64,000 nt of DNA from NCBI RefSeq assembly GCF_002251245.1, contig NZ_NPJG01000079.1, forward strand, positions 1-64,000, written 5' to 3'. This document shows positions 8,033 through 15,612 of the stretch, in pieces. Each line of letters begins with the position of its first letter. Positions within the stretch are counted from its first letter, which is position 1. The position numbers were made by a program, and so were the translations under genes. A model generated the notes under the pieces. It worked only from the letters and a program-made list of their open reading frames with translations. It searched no databases and was not told where the DNA came from. This stretch comes from Prevotella sp. P5-92 (GTDB lineage Bacteria > Bacteroidota > Bacteroidia > Bacteroidales > Bacteroidaceae).

Positions 8033-8050
8033 CATTAAAATTCAAGAAAA

Positions 8051-9163
8051 ATGGCAGGTCTTTATGTTCATATCCCATTTTGCAAGTCGCGTTGCGTGTA
8101 TTGCGGATTCTATTCCACGTCGCTCTTCTCAATGAGTCGTCGTTATGTGGATGCGCTCATCCAAGAGTTGCGTCGTCGTGTCTCGGACTATGACGGGGCT
8201 TGGCGTACGGTATATCTCGGCGGAGGCACGCCGAGCACCTTGGCGGCAGACGAACTCGGACGGTTGTTCTCTGCCATCGATTGTTCGTCGGCACGCGAGG
8301 TCACCATTGAGTGTAATCCCGACGACGTCACCGCTGACTTTGTGCGTCAGTTGTCGGCATTGCCCGTCAACAGGGTGAGCATGGGAGCCCAGACCTTTGA
8401 CGACGACCGTCTCCGTTTTCTTCGCCGTCGTCACAAGGCGGCCGATGTGGCGCAGGCTGTGGCACGGTTGCGTGATGCCGGCATAGCCAACATTAGCGTA
8501 GATCTCATGTATGGTTTTCCCGGCGAGACATTAGCCGACTGGAATCACGACATCGACGAGGCGCTGGCTCTTGACGTAGAACATATCTCGGCCTACTGTC
8601 TCACCTATGAGGAAAGCACGCCGCTCTATGACATGCTTCTTCGCGGCGAGGTGAGCGAGGCGAGCGAGGAACTCACCCGAGAGATGTACTATGGTCTTAT
8701 AGCCCGCTTGTCAGCATTAGGCTACGAACACTATGAGGTGAGCAACTTCTCACGTCAGGGAGGGCGCTCGCTGCATAACAGCGGTTACTGGACTGGCGAG
8801 CCATATCTTGGCATTGGCGCGGCGGCCCACTCCTATGACGGAACGCGCCGGCTCTGGAACATCTCCGATCTTCCTATATATATAAATAAGGTGGAACGAG
8901 GCGAATGTGCCTATGAGAGCGAGTCGCTCACGGAGCGGGAGCTATATAACGACATGGTGATGCTTGCGCTGCGCACCAGCGAAGGCATCGACCTGAAGAA
9001 GTTAGGCGAGCGCTTTGGCAGCGATGCCGTTGACTATTGCCTGAAGAGCGCCCGCCGATATGTTGACTCATCGTTGCTTGAGCATGACGCCAACACGCTG
9101 CGTCTTGCGCATGACGGTTGGTATGTGAGCGATATGATAATATCTGACCTGATGAAAGTGTGA
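8051..9163 (+). CDS. hemW: radical SAM heme chaperone HemW
   Basis: A 370 aa radical SAM protein of the oxygen-independent coproporphyrinogen III oxidase-like family. The start MAGLYVHIPFCKSRCVYCGF places the [4Fe-4S] ligands at Cys11, Cys15 and Cys18. The next residues are GF, not the extra Cys of true HemN, which favours HemW, a heme-insertion protein. Other landmarks are YLGGGTPSTL, NPDDVT, NRVSMGAQTF, DLMYGFPGET, HYEVSNFSR and the C-terminal HemN-type domain. It is monocistronic, with its own promoter. Confidence 0.92.
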   Translation: MAGLYVHIPFCKSRCVYCGFYSTSLFSMSRRYVDALIQELRRRVSDYDGAWRTVYLGGGTPSTLAADELGRLFSAIDCSSAREVTIECNPDDVTADFVRQLSALPVNRVSMGAQTFDDDRLRFLRRRHKAADVAQAVARLRDAGIANISVDLMYGFPGETLADWNHDIDEALALDVEHISAYCLTYEESTPLYDMLLRGEVSEASEELTREMYYGLIARLSALGYEHYEVSNFSRQGGRSLHNSGYWTGEPYLGIGAAAHSYDGTRRLWNISDLPIYINKVERGECAYESESLTERELYNDMVMLALRTSEGIDLKKLGERFGSDAVDYCLKSARRYVDSSLLEHDANTLRLAHDGWYVSDMIISDLMKV

Positions 9164-9210
9164 CAAAAAAAGACAAACATAGCGTTATATGCAAATTTTA
9201 ACACATAAGA

Positions 9211-9242
9211 TTTGCCTGTTCAAAATTTTTATCGTACCTTTG
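9211..9242 (+). promoter_or_regulatory. tRNA-Gly promoter
   Basis: TTTG (9211-9214), 20 bp spacer, TACCTTTG (9235-9242): a perfect match to the Bacteroidetes consensus, 45 bp before the tRNA. Confidence 0.8.
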
Positions 9243-9287
9243 CACAAGAAAATGACAGCCACGTCGTTTCCTTTATGCTTCAGTAAT

Positions 9288-9363
9288 GCGGTAATAGCTC
9301 AGTTGGTAGAGCATTGGCTTCCCAAGCCGAGGGTCGCGGGTTCGAGTCCCGTTTACCGCTCCA
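9288..9363 (+). tRNA. tRNA-Gly (anticodon CCC)
   Basis: The cloverleaf has acceptor stem GCGGTAA/TTACCGC, D-loop AGCTCAGTTGGTAGAGC, anticodon stem-loop TTGGC-TTCCCAA-GCCGA (anticodon CCC, reading GGG), T-arm GCGGGTTCGAGTCCCGT, discriminator T at 9360 and an encoded CCA at 9361-9363. Confidence 0.95.
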
Positions 9364-9392
9364 TTCATGGGTTTTCATGTCTTTGATGTTGT

Positions 9393-10436
9393 TCAGAACC
9401 GGGTCATGAACTCCACTACAATCTTGTCTTTTTCAGAAGGTTTCGCCATCGCTCCGTCGCGATAGTAGTATTTCTCATAGTTGACGCGGATATCGGAAAC
9501 AAACGGCGTGGCTAGACTAATGGTCAGTCCGCCGGTGATGCGATGACGCTTGTAGTCGGTGATGGTCAGTTTTCCCTCGTCGTCGGCATTCTTTCCGTCG
9601 CTATGGTCGGTCATCATATCGTATCTCAGCAGTGGCGACACCTTTTTTACAAGACTCTTTTTGTTTTTCAAGTTGATGTCGTAGCATGCGAAAGAGTCAA
9701 ACGAGTGGACGTTGGCGAAAGCATTGTCGCTATAGTGCTTAAAGAGATATTCCGCTTCCACATGCCATCCCCTTGCATGCCAATACACGCCTCCGTCATA
9801 CATCATCACGATGTGACGTCCAGGTGTGATCTTCTGTGCACTCAGCATCAGGTTAAAGCCACTGGGAATCAGCACCTGAGCCTTAGCAGAGAAGTTCATG
9901 GCCTTGGTCCAATAGTCTTTCTGATCGGTCAGTCCCGAACCGTTGAACAGTCCCGCTTCCAGTATCAGCGGACATGCCCCTTTCAGCTTGTAGGCAACGG
10001 AAGCACCTACGTCGCGCACGTTGCCCACCTGTTTAGCGATGAACGAGCGGTTGGCAAAATACTGCTGATGAGGCGAACGATGGGCGTCGATGGTGAAAGG
10101 CACACGGAACTGTCCGATCTTGAAGTCGAGTCGCTCAGCCGGTGTCACCTTGGTGTATGCGTCGAGCATCTTTATCTTTCCCTCGTCAGAGAGGTCTATC
10201 TCAGCCTTGTAGCTCACGGCGTCGATCACCTTTCCCGTGACGCTTATTCTCGCGTTTCTCACTTCAAAGCGTCCTTCTCCATCTTCTGTCTGGTATTCAT
10301 ATTTTCCGCGTATAGTGCCGTGAATCTCAGGCGTAAGCATTTGTGTCTTAGCCTTGTTGTCGTTCTGTGCCATGGCACTTGTCGTTGCTATCATGGCTAT
10401 TGCCGCAGTGGCCAGAATACGTTTTCTTTCTTTCAT
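9393..10436 (-). CDS. phosphate-selective porin O/P-like outer-membrane protein
   Basis: The N-terminus MKERKRILATAAIAMIATTSAMAQ is a signal peptide with a cleavage site after AMA. The rest is a beta-barrel-like run of alternating aromatic and polar strands ending in Phe (VVEFMTRF), typical of outer-membrane barrels. GKIKMLDAYTKVTP.ERLDFKIGQFRVPFTIDAHRSPHQQYFANRSF resembles the OprO/OprP porin family. The substrate cannot be told from sequence. I chose the start at 10436 so that the signal peptide begins the protein; an ATG seven codons upstream (10457) is also in frame. A -7 element lies at 10472-10479. Confidence 0.8.
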   Translation of the reverse strand: MKERKRILATAAIAMIATTSAMAQNDNKAKTQMLTPEIHGTIRGKYEYQTEDGEGRFEVRNARISVTGKVIDAVSYKAEIDLSDEGKIKMLDAYTKVTPAERLDFKIGQFRVPFTIDAHRSPHQQYFANRSFIAKQVGNVRDVGASVAYKLKGACPLILEAGLFNGSGLTDQKDYWTKAMNFSAKAQVLIPSGFNLMLSAQKITPGRHIVMMYDGGVYWHARGWHVEAEYLFKHYSDNAFANVHSFDSFACYDINLKNKKSLVKKVSPLLRYDMMTDHSDGKNADDEGKLTITDYKRHRITGGLTISLATPFVSDIRVNYEKYYYRDGAMAKPSEKDKIVVEFMTRF

Positions 10437-10471
10437 ATCAGTTAGTGTGTAAAACAAAAATATTTCGGCTG

Positions 10472-10479
10472 CAAAGGTA
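10472..10479 (-). promoter_or_regulatory. -7 element of the porin gene
   Basis: TACCTTTG on the minus strand, 36 bp upstream of the chosen start. The -33 element is not convincing (nearest TTG at 17 bp spacing). Confidence 0.5.
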
Positions 10480-10567
10480 CAACCGAAATATTACAACAAC
10501 GCTAATCTGATGTTACAATTCTGTTACAATTAGGTGTGAGTAAATTATGGAAGTTAAATATTATTTG

Positions 10568-10656
10568 GAAGTTAAAGAAGTAAAAGATGTATGTTCGAGC
10601 CGAGAAAACATCAATCTCCGAAGCGAAAAGACTATCTCTTTAACTTCTTTAACTTC
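10568..10656. repeat. 14 bp inverted repeat in the porin-deoD gap
   Basis: GAAGTTAAAGAAGT (10568-10581) and its exact complement ACTTCTTTAACTTC (10643-10656) are separated by 61 bp. Each arm is itself a repeated GAAGTTAAA-type heptad. The element occupies the 245 bp gap upstream of the porin and downstream of deoD. No gene is seen in it. Confidence 0.75.
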
Positions 10657-10681
10657 AGATAATAAGTACTTCAGATTTGAA

Positions 10682-11398
10682 TTACAATGCAATGGCAGTC
10701 TCGAGAGCGAGAACCATCATCTCTCGGAAAGAGTTCTGACGTTCTTCTGACGACAGTTCGATGTGGTTGATAAACGAGTCGCTGATGGTGAGAAGGCATG
10801 CAGCCCTCTTACCGCACATGTTGGCATTGTGGAAGAGAGCAAAGCTCTCCATCTCCACGCAGTCGCCGCCGGTACGCTCGGCTATATCCTGCCATGATCC
10901 TTGTGACGGATCGCCATAGAAGACATCGCTGGAGTGGACAACAGACGGTTTGCATGTGATGCCTAACTCAGCTGCCTTACGTTTGATAAGATCGTTGATG
11001 TCCTGGCTGGGTTTGATGGCCTTGTCGTTGCATCCGCCCTGCACCTTAGCGTAAGATGACTCGCTGACAGCAGTCTCGACGAGGGTGACGTCCATGACGT
11101 TGAGCCAGTCGCGATAGCTGCCGGCTGACCCGATGCGGATGATGTTTTCCACGCCGTAGAAGCTGAAGAGCTCGTACGAATAGATGCCTATGCTTGGCAT
11201 GCCCATGCCGCTTGCCATCACAGATACAGGCTTGCCCTTATAGGTGCCGGTATATCCGAGGGTGTTGCGTACGGATGTTACTAACTTCGCATTCTCGAGG
11301 AATGTGTCTGCTATGAATTTTGCCCTTAGCGGGTCGCCTGGCATGAGGACGGTCTTGGCGAAGTCGCCCTCTGCTGCGGAAATGTGTGGTGTTGCCAT
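10682..11398 (-). CDS. deoD: purine-nucleoside phosphorylase, DeoD type
   Basis: DeoD cleaves purine (deoxy)nucleosides with phosphate to base and (deoxy)ribose 1-phosphate. The 238 aa protein starts MATPHISA and has the phosphate-loop MPGDPLRAK, VMASGMGMPSIGIYSYEL, RIGSAG, DCVEMESFALF and the base-binding Asp in TISDSF, all typical of the hexameric DeoD type. I placed the start at 11398, where the family N-terminus begins; the frame runs further upstream into the GH43 gene but has no family similarity there. It lies 17 bp after the GH43 stop, so it may be cotranscribed. Confidence 0.93.
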   Translation of the reverse strand: MATPHISAAEGDFAKTVLMPGDPLRAKFIADTFLENAKLVTSVRNTLGYTGTYKGKPVSVMASGMGMPSIGIYSYELFSFYGVENIIRIGSAGSYRDWLNVMDVTLVETAVSESSYAKVQGGCNDKAIKPSQDINDLIKRKAAELGITCKPSVVHSSDVFYGDPSQGSWQDIAERTGGDCVEMESFALFHNANMCGKRAACLLTISDSFINHIELSSEERQNSFREMMVLALETAIAL

Positions 11399-11415
11399 AA
11401 TAATTTGTTTATGAG

Positions 11416-13062
11416 TTATTTGTCTATTCTTATCCAGTCGATATCCATAAAGCCCATGACTCCCTTGCCGGCAGGTTCCTCGGCGCAGAAGCCAAACTTT
11501 GCGCCTATCCACTTGCCCTCTTTCATCAGGAACTCGTCGCCACACGCCTTGTATCTCTTTCCGTCGAGGCTATAAGCAAATGTCATCTTTGCGCCTTCGC
11601 TGACTTTGAGTCGGAGATATATGGTGCGGTATATGGCAGGATCGTAGTCTATCTTGTCGGCTGCTGACGGCTGGAAGGTGGCGAGTGTCTTGACGATCTC
11701 GGTCTTGCCGTGGTCAGCGCCATAGCAGGTGAGTTGCTGTAGCTGAAACTCGTTGCCGACGCGACGCACCACGAGAGCCGAATAGTCGCGTCCCATCATG
11801 ATGATGCCGCCATACTGTCCTTCTTTCTTGGCTGCAAAGGTGAGCTTTGACGTTGCGGTGAAAGTGTCAGCCGGCGTCTTCTGCAGCAGCAGGTTAGGTG
11901 CTTCCCACAGACTCTTGAAGTCGGGTGAGAGTTTATGTGTGTACATTCGGAAGAAACCGTTAGATGTAGGCATGCCGAACTTCTGTTGGTAGTTGGCGTG
12001 CCACTGCCATTGCAGTCCGAGTGTGGTAGAGTCGAACTCGTCGCTCTCTACGGGGTTGACGACGGTTACAGGCGATGCCGTCTTTGGCTTGCGGTAAACG
12101 CTGACGGGCTCGCCGCAGAGGTCGCCGTTGCGGTCAATGCCCATCACCGGCCATCCCTTGGTCCATGTCACGGGATTGAGATGAACGACACGTCCATAAG
12201 CACCTTTATCTTGGAAATGCAGAAACCAGTCTTCACCCTGGCTGGTGTGGACCCATCCGCCCTGATGAGGCCCGTTGATATTGGTGTTGCCCTGAGCCAT
12301 GACGGTTTTGTGCTCGTATGGTCCGTAGGGACTCTTGGAACGCATGGCGAGTTGCCATCCGGTAGCCACGCCGCCAGCGGGACACATTATCCAATAGTAA
12401 CCGTCATGCTTATAGAACTTCGGACCTTCGGCGGTATGGTGTTCGTTGTTGCCGTCGAAGACAATGACGGGCTGGCTAATGGCGCAAGTGCCATCGGCAC
12501 TGAGTTCCCTCACGGTGAGCACGCTTTTGAACTCAGCTCTGCTGCCGGCCCATCCGTTGACAAGATAGCATCGTCCGTCGTCGTCCCACAGTGGAGTGGT
12601 GTCGATCATTCCTTTTCCCTCGATCACGCATACTGGTGCGTCCCATCTGCCAGCGGGATCCTTGGTTTTTACCATGAACACACCACGGTCAGGATCGCCC
12701 CAGTAGATATAATAATAACCATTGTGATATCGTATGCTTGGAGCCCAGATACAACCGCCGTGTTGTGGAGTGTCATTGTCGGGCAGTGAGCTTACGGCAT
12801 AGTTGATGATCTTCCAGTTGACGAGGTCGCGGCTGTGCAGGACAGGCAGTCCGGGAATGCATTGGAAAGAGCTGGCAGTCATGTAATAATCTTCGCCGCT
12901 GGCTCCTACACACACGTCGGGGTCGCTGTAGTCGGCGTTGATTACGGGGTTGGTGAAGGTGCCGTCTCCATTGTCGGGCGACCATACCTTCGACTTGTAG
13001 TTGTCTTTTGCGTCAGTTGTAGCGATGAGAGCTGCAACGAAAATGATAGAGATTAGTTTCAT
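11416..13062 (-). CDS. secreted glycoside hydrolase family 43 protein
   Basis: A signal peptide (MKLISIIFVAALIATTDA) is followed by a five-bladed propeller GH43 domain (residues about 35-330). The general-base Asp is in NADYSDPDV, a second conserved Asp follows MIDTTPLWDDDG, and the general-acid Glu is in HHTAEGPKFY. A C-terminal beta-sandwich (about 360-545; DEFDSTTLGLQWQWHAN, GGIIMMGRDYSALVVRR, MGFMDIDWIRI) is the accessory domain common in xylosidases/arabinofuranosidases. The likely substrate is a xylan- or arabinan-type side chain, but this is not provable here. No SusC/D genes are adjacent. It precedes deoD by 17 bp. Confidence 0.9.
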   Translation of the reverse strand: MKLISIIFVAALIATTDAKDNYKSKVWSPDNGDGTFTNPVINADYSDPDVCVGASGEDYYMTASSFQCIPGLPVLHSRDLVNWKIINYAVSSLPDNDTPQHGGCIWAPSIRYHNGYYYIYWGDPDRGVFMVKTKDPAGRWDAPVCVIEGKGMIDTTPLWDDDGRCYLVNGWAGSRAEFKSVLTVRELSADGTCAISQPVIVFDGNNEHHTAEGPKFYKHDGYYWIMCPAGGVATGWQLAMRSKSPYGPYEHKTVMAQGNTNINGPHQGGWVHTSQGEDWFLHFQDKGAYGRVVHLNPVTWTKGWPVMGIDRNGDLCGEPVSVYRKPKTASPVTVVNPVESDEFDSTTLGLQWQWHANYQQKFGMPTSNGFFRMYTHKLSPDFKSLWEAPNLLLQKTPADTFTATSKLTFAAKKEGQYGGIIMMGRDYSALVVRRVGNEFQLQQLTCYGADHGKTEIVKTLATFQPSAADKIDYDPAIYRTIYLRLKVSEGAKMTFAYSLDGKRYKACGDEFLMKEGKWIGAKFGFCAEEPAGKGVMGFMDIDWIRIDK

Positions 13063-13070
13063 AATGTTTT

Positions 13071-14171
13071 TTATATTAAAATTTGTCTTGTTTCTTGCGT
13101 AGAGGCTTTGAGCCTCAGTTTGAATTTGCCTTCATACACCACCTGCATCACGCCTTCGATATCGTCGTCGGGGGGTGTGAACTGAAGGGCGAGATGTCCC
13201 ATGGTGCGCCGCAGGTTGATCTCCACGCAAGGGTGCAGCAGATATCCGTTGCCCGTCTTTGTGCCCACAATCATCATGTCGATGCCGAAAGCTCCTTGGT
13301 GTCGTGACGTGATGCAGGAGAAGTCGGACGAGCAGACACGAGTGCGGACGGCGTCGAGCAGCGACGGGTCGATATAGCGGGCGAGCATCTCTCTCTTGTG
13401 AGTCTCGGTGGCAATGATATTGCCCGAATATGCGCCGTGTGAGGTGGTGAAGATCGACAGTCCCGCATATCTGGCAGTGCCGTCGCCGAGGCTTGTAAAC
13501 TCCATGCCGAAGTCGATGATTCGGTTGTACATCGGTTCCACCATGATGCCGCCTTGTTTCGCTATTACGTTTGCCGTCCAGTCGAGCATGTGCGGGTCGA
13601 TGTCGCCATCCACGAATCTCACTCCTCTACCGCTGCTGCTCCATGGCGCTTTCAGCACCGCTTTCCCCTGAAAATCTGCCACATATCCAAGGAGCTCGTC
13701 TTGTGTTTCTGCCAGACGCATCTCCCCGATGGTGTTTTCCATGCGGAGAGCCTGAAGCAGATATAGAGCCGTAGATCGGTGAGACATGTTCCTTATTAAG
13801 TTGAGTTCGTTATCAGACGGCAGTTGGACACCTTTAGGCAAATGCTGTCTGAGGATGGCTTTCAAGGTGTAGTCCCATCCCCATGGGTCGATGCTCTGGG
13901 GAATAGCGTCACGAAGCGATGTCAACTCGCGGAACGTCACGTCGTGTGTCTCCAGTCCAAAAAGTCTTTTTGCCATCATTCTCACCTTGGCATAGGCTCG
14001 AGTGGCATGTTGGCAGTCGTCAACCAAAACCGTGTCGCCTTGGTCGGCCCAGAAGGCGGGAATAAAGCCAAGATCGGCGTGAAGTTGTCTTGCCGCATGC
14101 GGCGGTGTGATTCTCCTTTGTCCGTTGGCAAGGGCGATGTCATGCTCGGGATTGAATATGTGAAGTGTCAT
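13071..14171 (-). CDS. conserved Bacteroidetes protein with ATP-grasp-like signature, function unknown
   Basis: A 366 aa cytoplasmic protein beginning MTLHIFNPEHDIALANGQRR, a start I recognise from unassigned Bacteroidetes proteins. Residues about 180-350 resemble an ATP-grasp fold: a Lys followed by a Ser/Gly-rich loop (AVLKAPWSSSGRGVRF), a MVEP strand (GGIMVEPMYNR), a metal-binding-like Asp (GIDMMIVG) and a terminal Glu-X-Asn (HPCVEINLRRTMG). ATP-grasp enzymes join a carboxylate to an amine or thiol, so a ligase role is possible, but neither substrate nor partner is visible. The Met at 14171 is preferred because the -7 element (14211-14218) overlaps the upstream Met at 14213. The next gene, 8 bp downstream, is the GH43. 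Confidence 0.8.
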   Translation of the reverse strand: MTLHIFNPEHDIALANGQRRITPPHAARQLHADLGFIPAFWADQGDTVLVDDCQHATRAYAKVRMMAKRLFGLETHDVTFRELTSLRDAIPQSIDPWGWDYTLKAILRQHLPKGVQLPSDNELNLIRNMSHRSTALYLLQALRMENTIGEMRLAETQDELLGYVADFQGKAVLKAPWSSSGRGVRFVDGDIDPHMLDWTANVIAKQGGIMVEPMYNRIIDFGMEFTSLGDGTARYAGLSIFTTSHGAYSGNIIATETHKREMLARYIDPSLLDAVRTRVCSSDFSCITSRHQGAFGIDMMIVGTKTGNGYLLHPCVEINLRRTMGHLALQFTPPDDDIEGVMQVVYEGKFKLRLKASTQETRQILI

Positions 14172-14210
14172 TTCTCTTGCGTCGTTGATGTAAAAATACG
14201 AATTTGAGTG

Positions 14211-14218
14211 CAAAACTA
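14211..14218 (-). promoter_or_regulatory. -7 element for the ATP-grasp-like gene
   Basis: TAGTTTTG on the minus strand. A TTTG lies upstream at 14242-14245, but with a 23 bp spacer, longer than usual. The position rules out the ATG at 14213 as the translation start. Confidence 0.45.
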
Positions 14219-14290
14219 CGACTAAAAAACGGATTATTATTCAAAATAAGAGAAAATTAATACTTTTTTTCAAGTTTTTGCTATATACAC

Positions 14291-14321
14291 TTTGCAAATT
14301 ACGAAGAAAGTTGTACCTTTG
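14291..14321 (+). promoter_or_regulatory. promoter of the AAA/DUF4143 gene
   Basis: TTTG (14291-14294), 19 bp spacer, TACCTTTG (14314-14321). It supports the ATG at 14359 as the start rather than the upstream in-frame codon at 14278, which lies before the promoter. Confidence 0.75.
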
Positions 14322-14358
14322 CACCAACTTAGAAAACAAAGTAGAAGAGAGACAAGAA

Positions 14359-15546
14359 ATGGAAGAATTCTTCAGGACACATACATATCTTGTGGAGCAT
14401 ACCAATGCTACTGTCCGTCGCACCCTAATGGATGAGATAGACTGGAGCGACCGTATGATAGGCATCAAAGGTACGCGAGGTGTCGGCAAGACGACCTTTC
14501 TGTTGCAATATGCCAAGGAGCATTTCCATACAGGCGACCGTCAATGTCTCTATGTGAACATGAACAATTTCTACTTCCAGGGACGTAGCATGGTGGATTT
14601 TGCAGGCGAGTTTTATCGCCGAGGAGGAAAAGTGCTGCTGGTGGATCAGGTGTTCAAGCGTTCGGACTGGAGTCAGGAGCTGCGCCGCTGTTATGACCTG
14701 TATCCAGGATTGAAGATTGTGTTCACTGGATCGAGCGTGATGAGGCTGAAGGAAGAGAATCCCGAGCTGAACGCCATAGTGAAGAGTTATAATCTCAGGG
14801 GCTTTTCTTTTAGGGAGTTTCTCAATCTCCAGACAGGGCTCTCGATGAAGCCATATACGCTTGATGAGATACTCACAGGGCACGAGCAGATTGCGAAGAT
14901 GATATTACCCAAGGTGTCGCCGATGAAATATTTCCAGGACTATCTCCACCATGGCTTTTATCCATTCTATCAAGAGCAGCGAAACTACTCGGAGAATCTG
15001 CTTAAGACGATGAACATGATGATAGAAGTGGATATACTTCTGATAAAACAAATCGAACTGAAATATCTTACTAAGATAAAGAAGCTGTTCTACCAGCTTG
15101 CTGTCGAAGGTACAATAGCACCCAATGTCAGCATGCTGGCACAAGAGATAGAGACAAGTCGTGCTACGGTGATGAACTACATAAAATACCTTGCCGATGC
15201 TCGTCTTATCAATATGATATATCCCGAGGGACAGTCTTTCCCGAAGAAGCCCACGAAGGTGATGATGCACAACACCAACCTGATGTATGCCATTTATCCC
15301 ATTAAGGTGGACAAGCAAGAGGTGATGGAGACATTCTTTGTGAACTCGATGTGGAAAGACCACAAGGTGAATCAACGTTTGCACGACAACACGTTCGTCG
15401 TTGACGGAGACTTGAAGTTCAAGGTGACAGATGCCACTGCCGTTCGCAAGACGCGCGTGTCAAACGACACCTATTATATCAGATACAACACAGAGATAGG
15501 CTTCGGCAACCAGATACCGCTTTGGATGCTCGGCTTCCTCTATTGA
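14359..15546 (+). CDS. AAA-type ATPase with DUF4143 C-terminus
   Basis: A 395 aa protein of the AAA_14/DUF4143 type common in Bacteroidetes. The Walker A motif is GTRGVGKTT (38-46) and sensor-like VFTGSSVMRL follows. A C-terminal winged-helix/DUF4143 region (about 200-395) includes the ETSRATVMNYIKYLADARLI helix-turn-helix-like stretch and the restriction-like end. The Walker B region reads KVLLVDQVFKRSDW; relatives usually have LDE(I/V)H/Q here, so the acidic catalytic Glu appears as Gln. The biological role of the family is unclear. It is monocistronic with its own promoter, 66 bp before the pyruvate oxidoreductase gene. Confidence 0.85.
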   Translation: MEEFFRTHTYLVEHTNATVRRTLMDEIDWSDRMIGIKGTRGVGKTTFLLQYAKEHFHTGDRQCLYVNMNNFYFQGRSMVDFAGEFYRRGGKVLLVDQVFKRSDWSQELRRCYDLYPGLKIVFTGSSVMRLKEENPELNAIVKSYNLRGFSFREFLNLQTGLSMKPYTLDEILTGHEQIAKMILPKVSPMKYFQDYLHHGFYPFYQEQRNYSENLLKTMNMMIEVDILLIKQIELKYLTKIKKLFYQLAVEGTIAPNVSMLAQEIETSRATVMNYIKYLADARLINMIYPEGQSFPKKPTKVMMHNTNLMYAIYPIKVDKQEVMETFFVNSMWKDHKVNQRLHDNTFVVDGDLKFKVTDATAVRKTRVSNDTYYIRYNTEIGFGNQIPLWMLGFLY

Positions 15547-15612
15547 AAAGAAAAGCGATACACATTATTTATAATATAAGAGACAAGTTTAATTTTTTAA
15601 TATCAACAACAA

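Noticed and set aside
13580..13780. Plus-strand frames opposite the ATP-grasp-like gene
   Set aside because: Short, antisense and without motifs.
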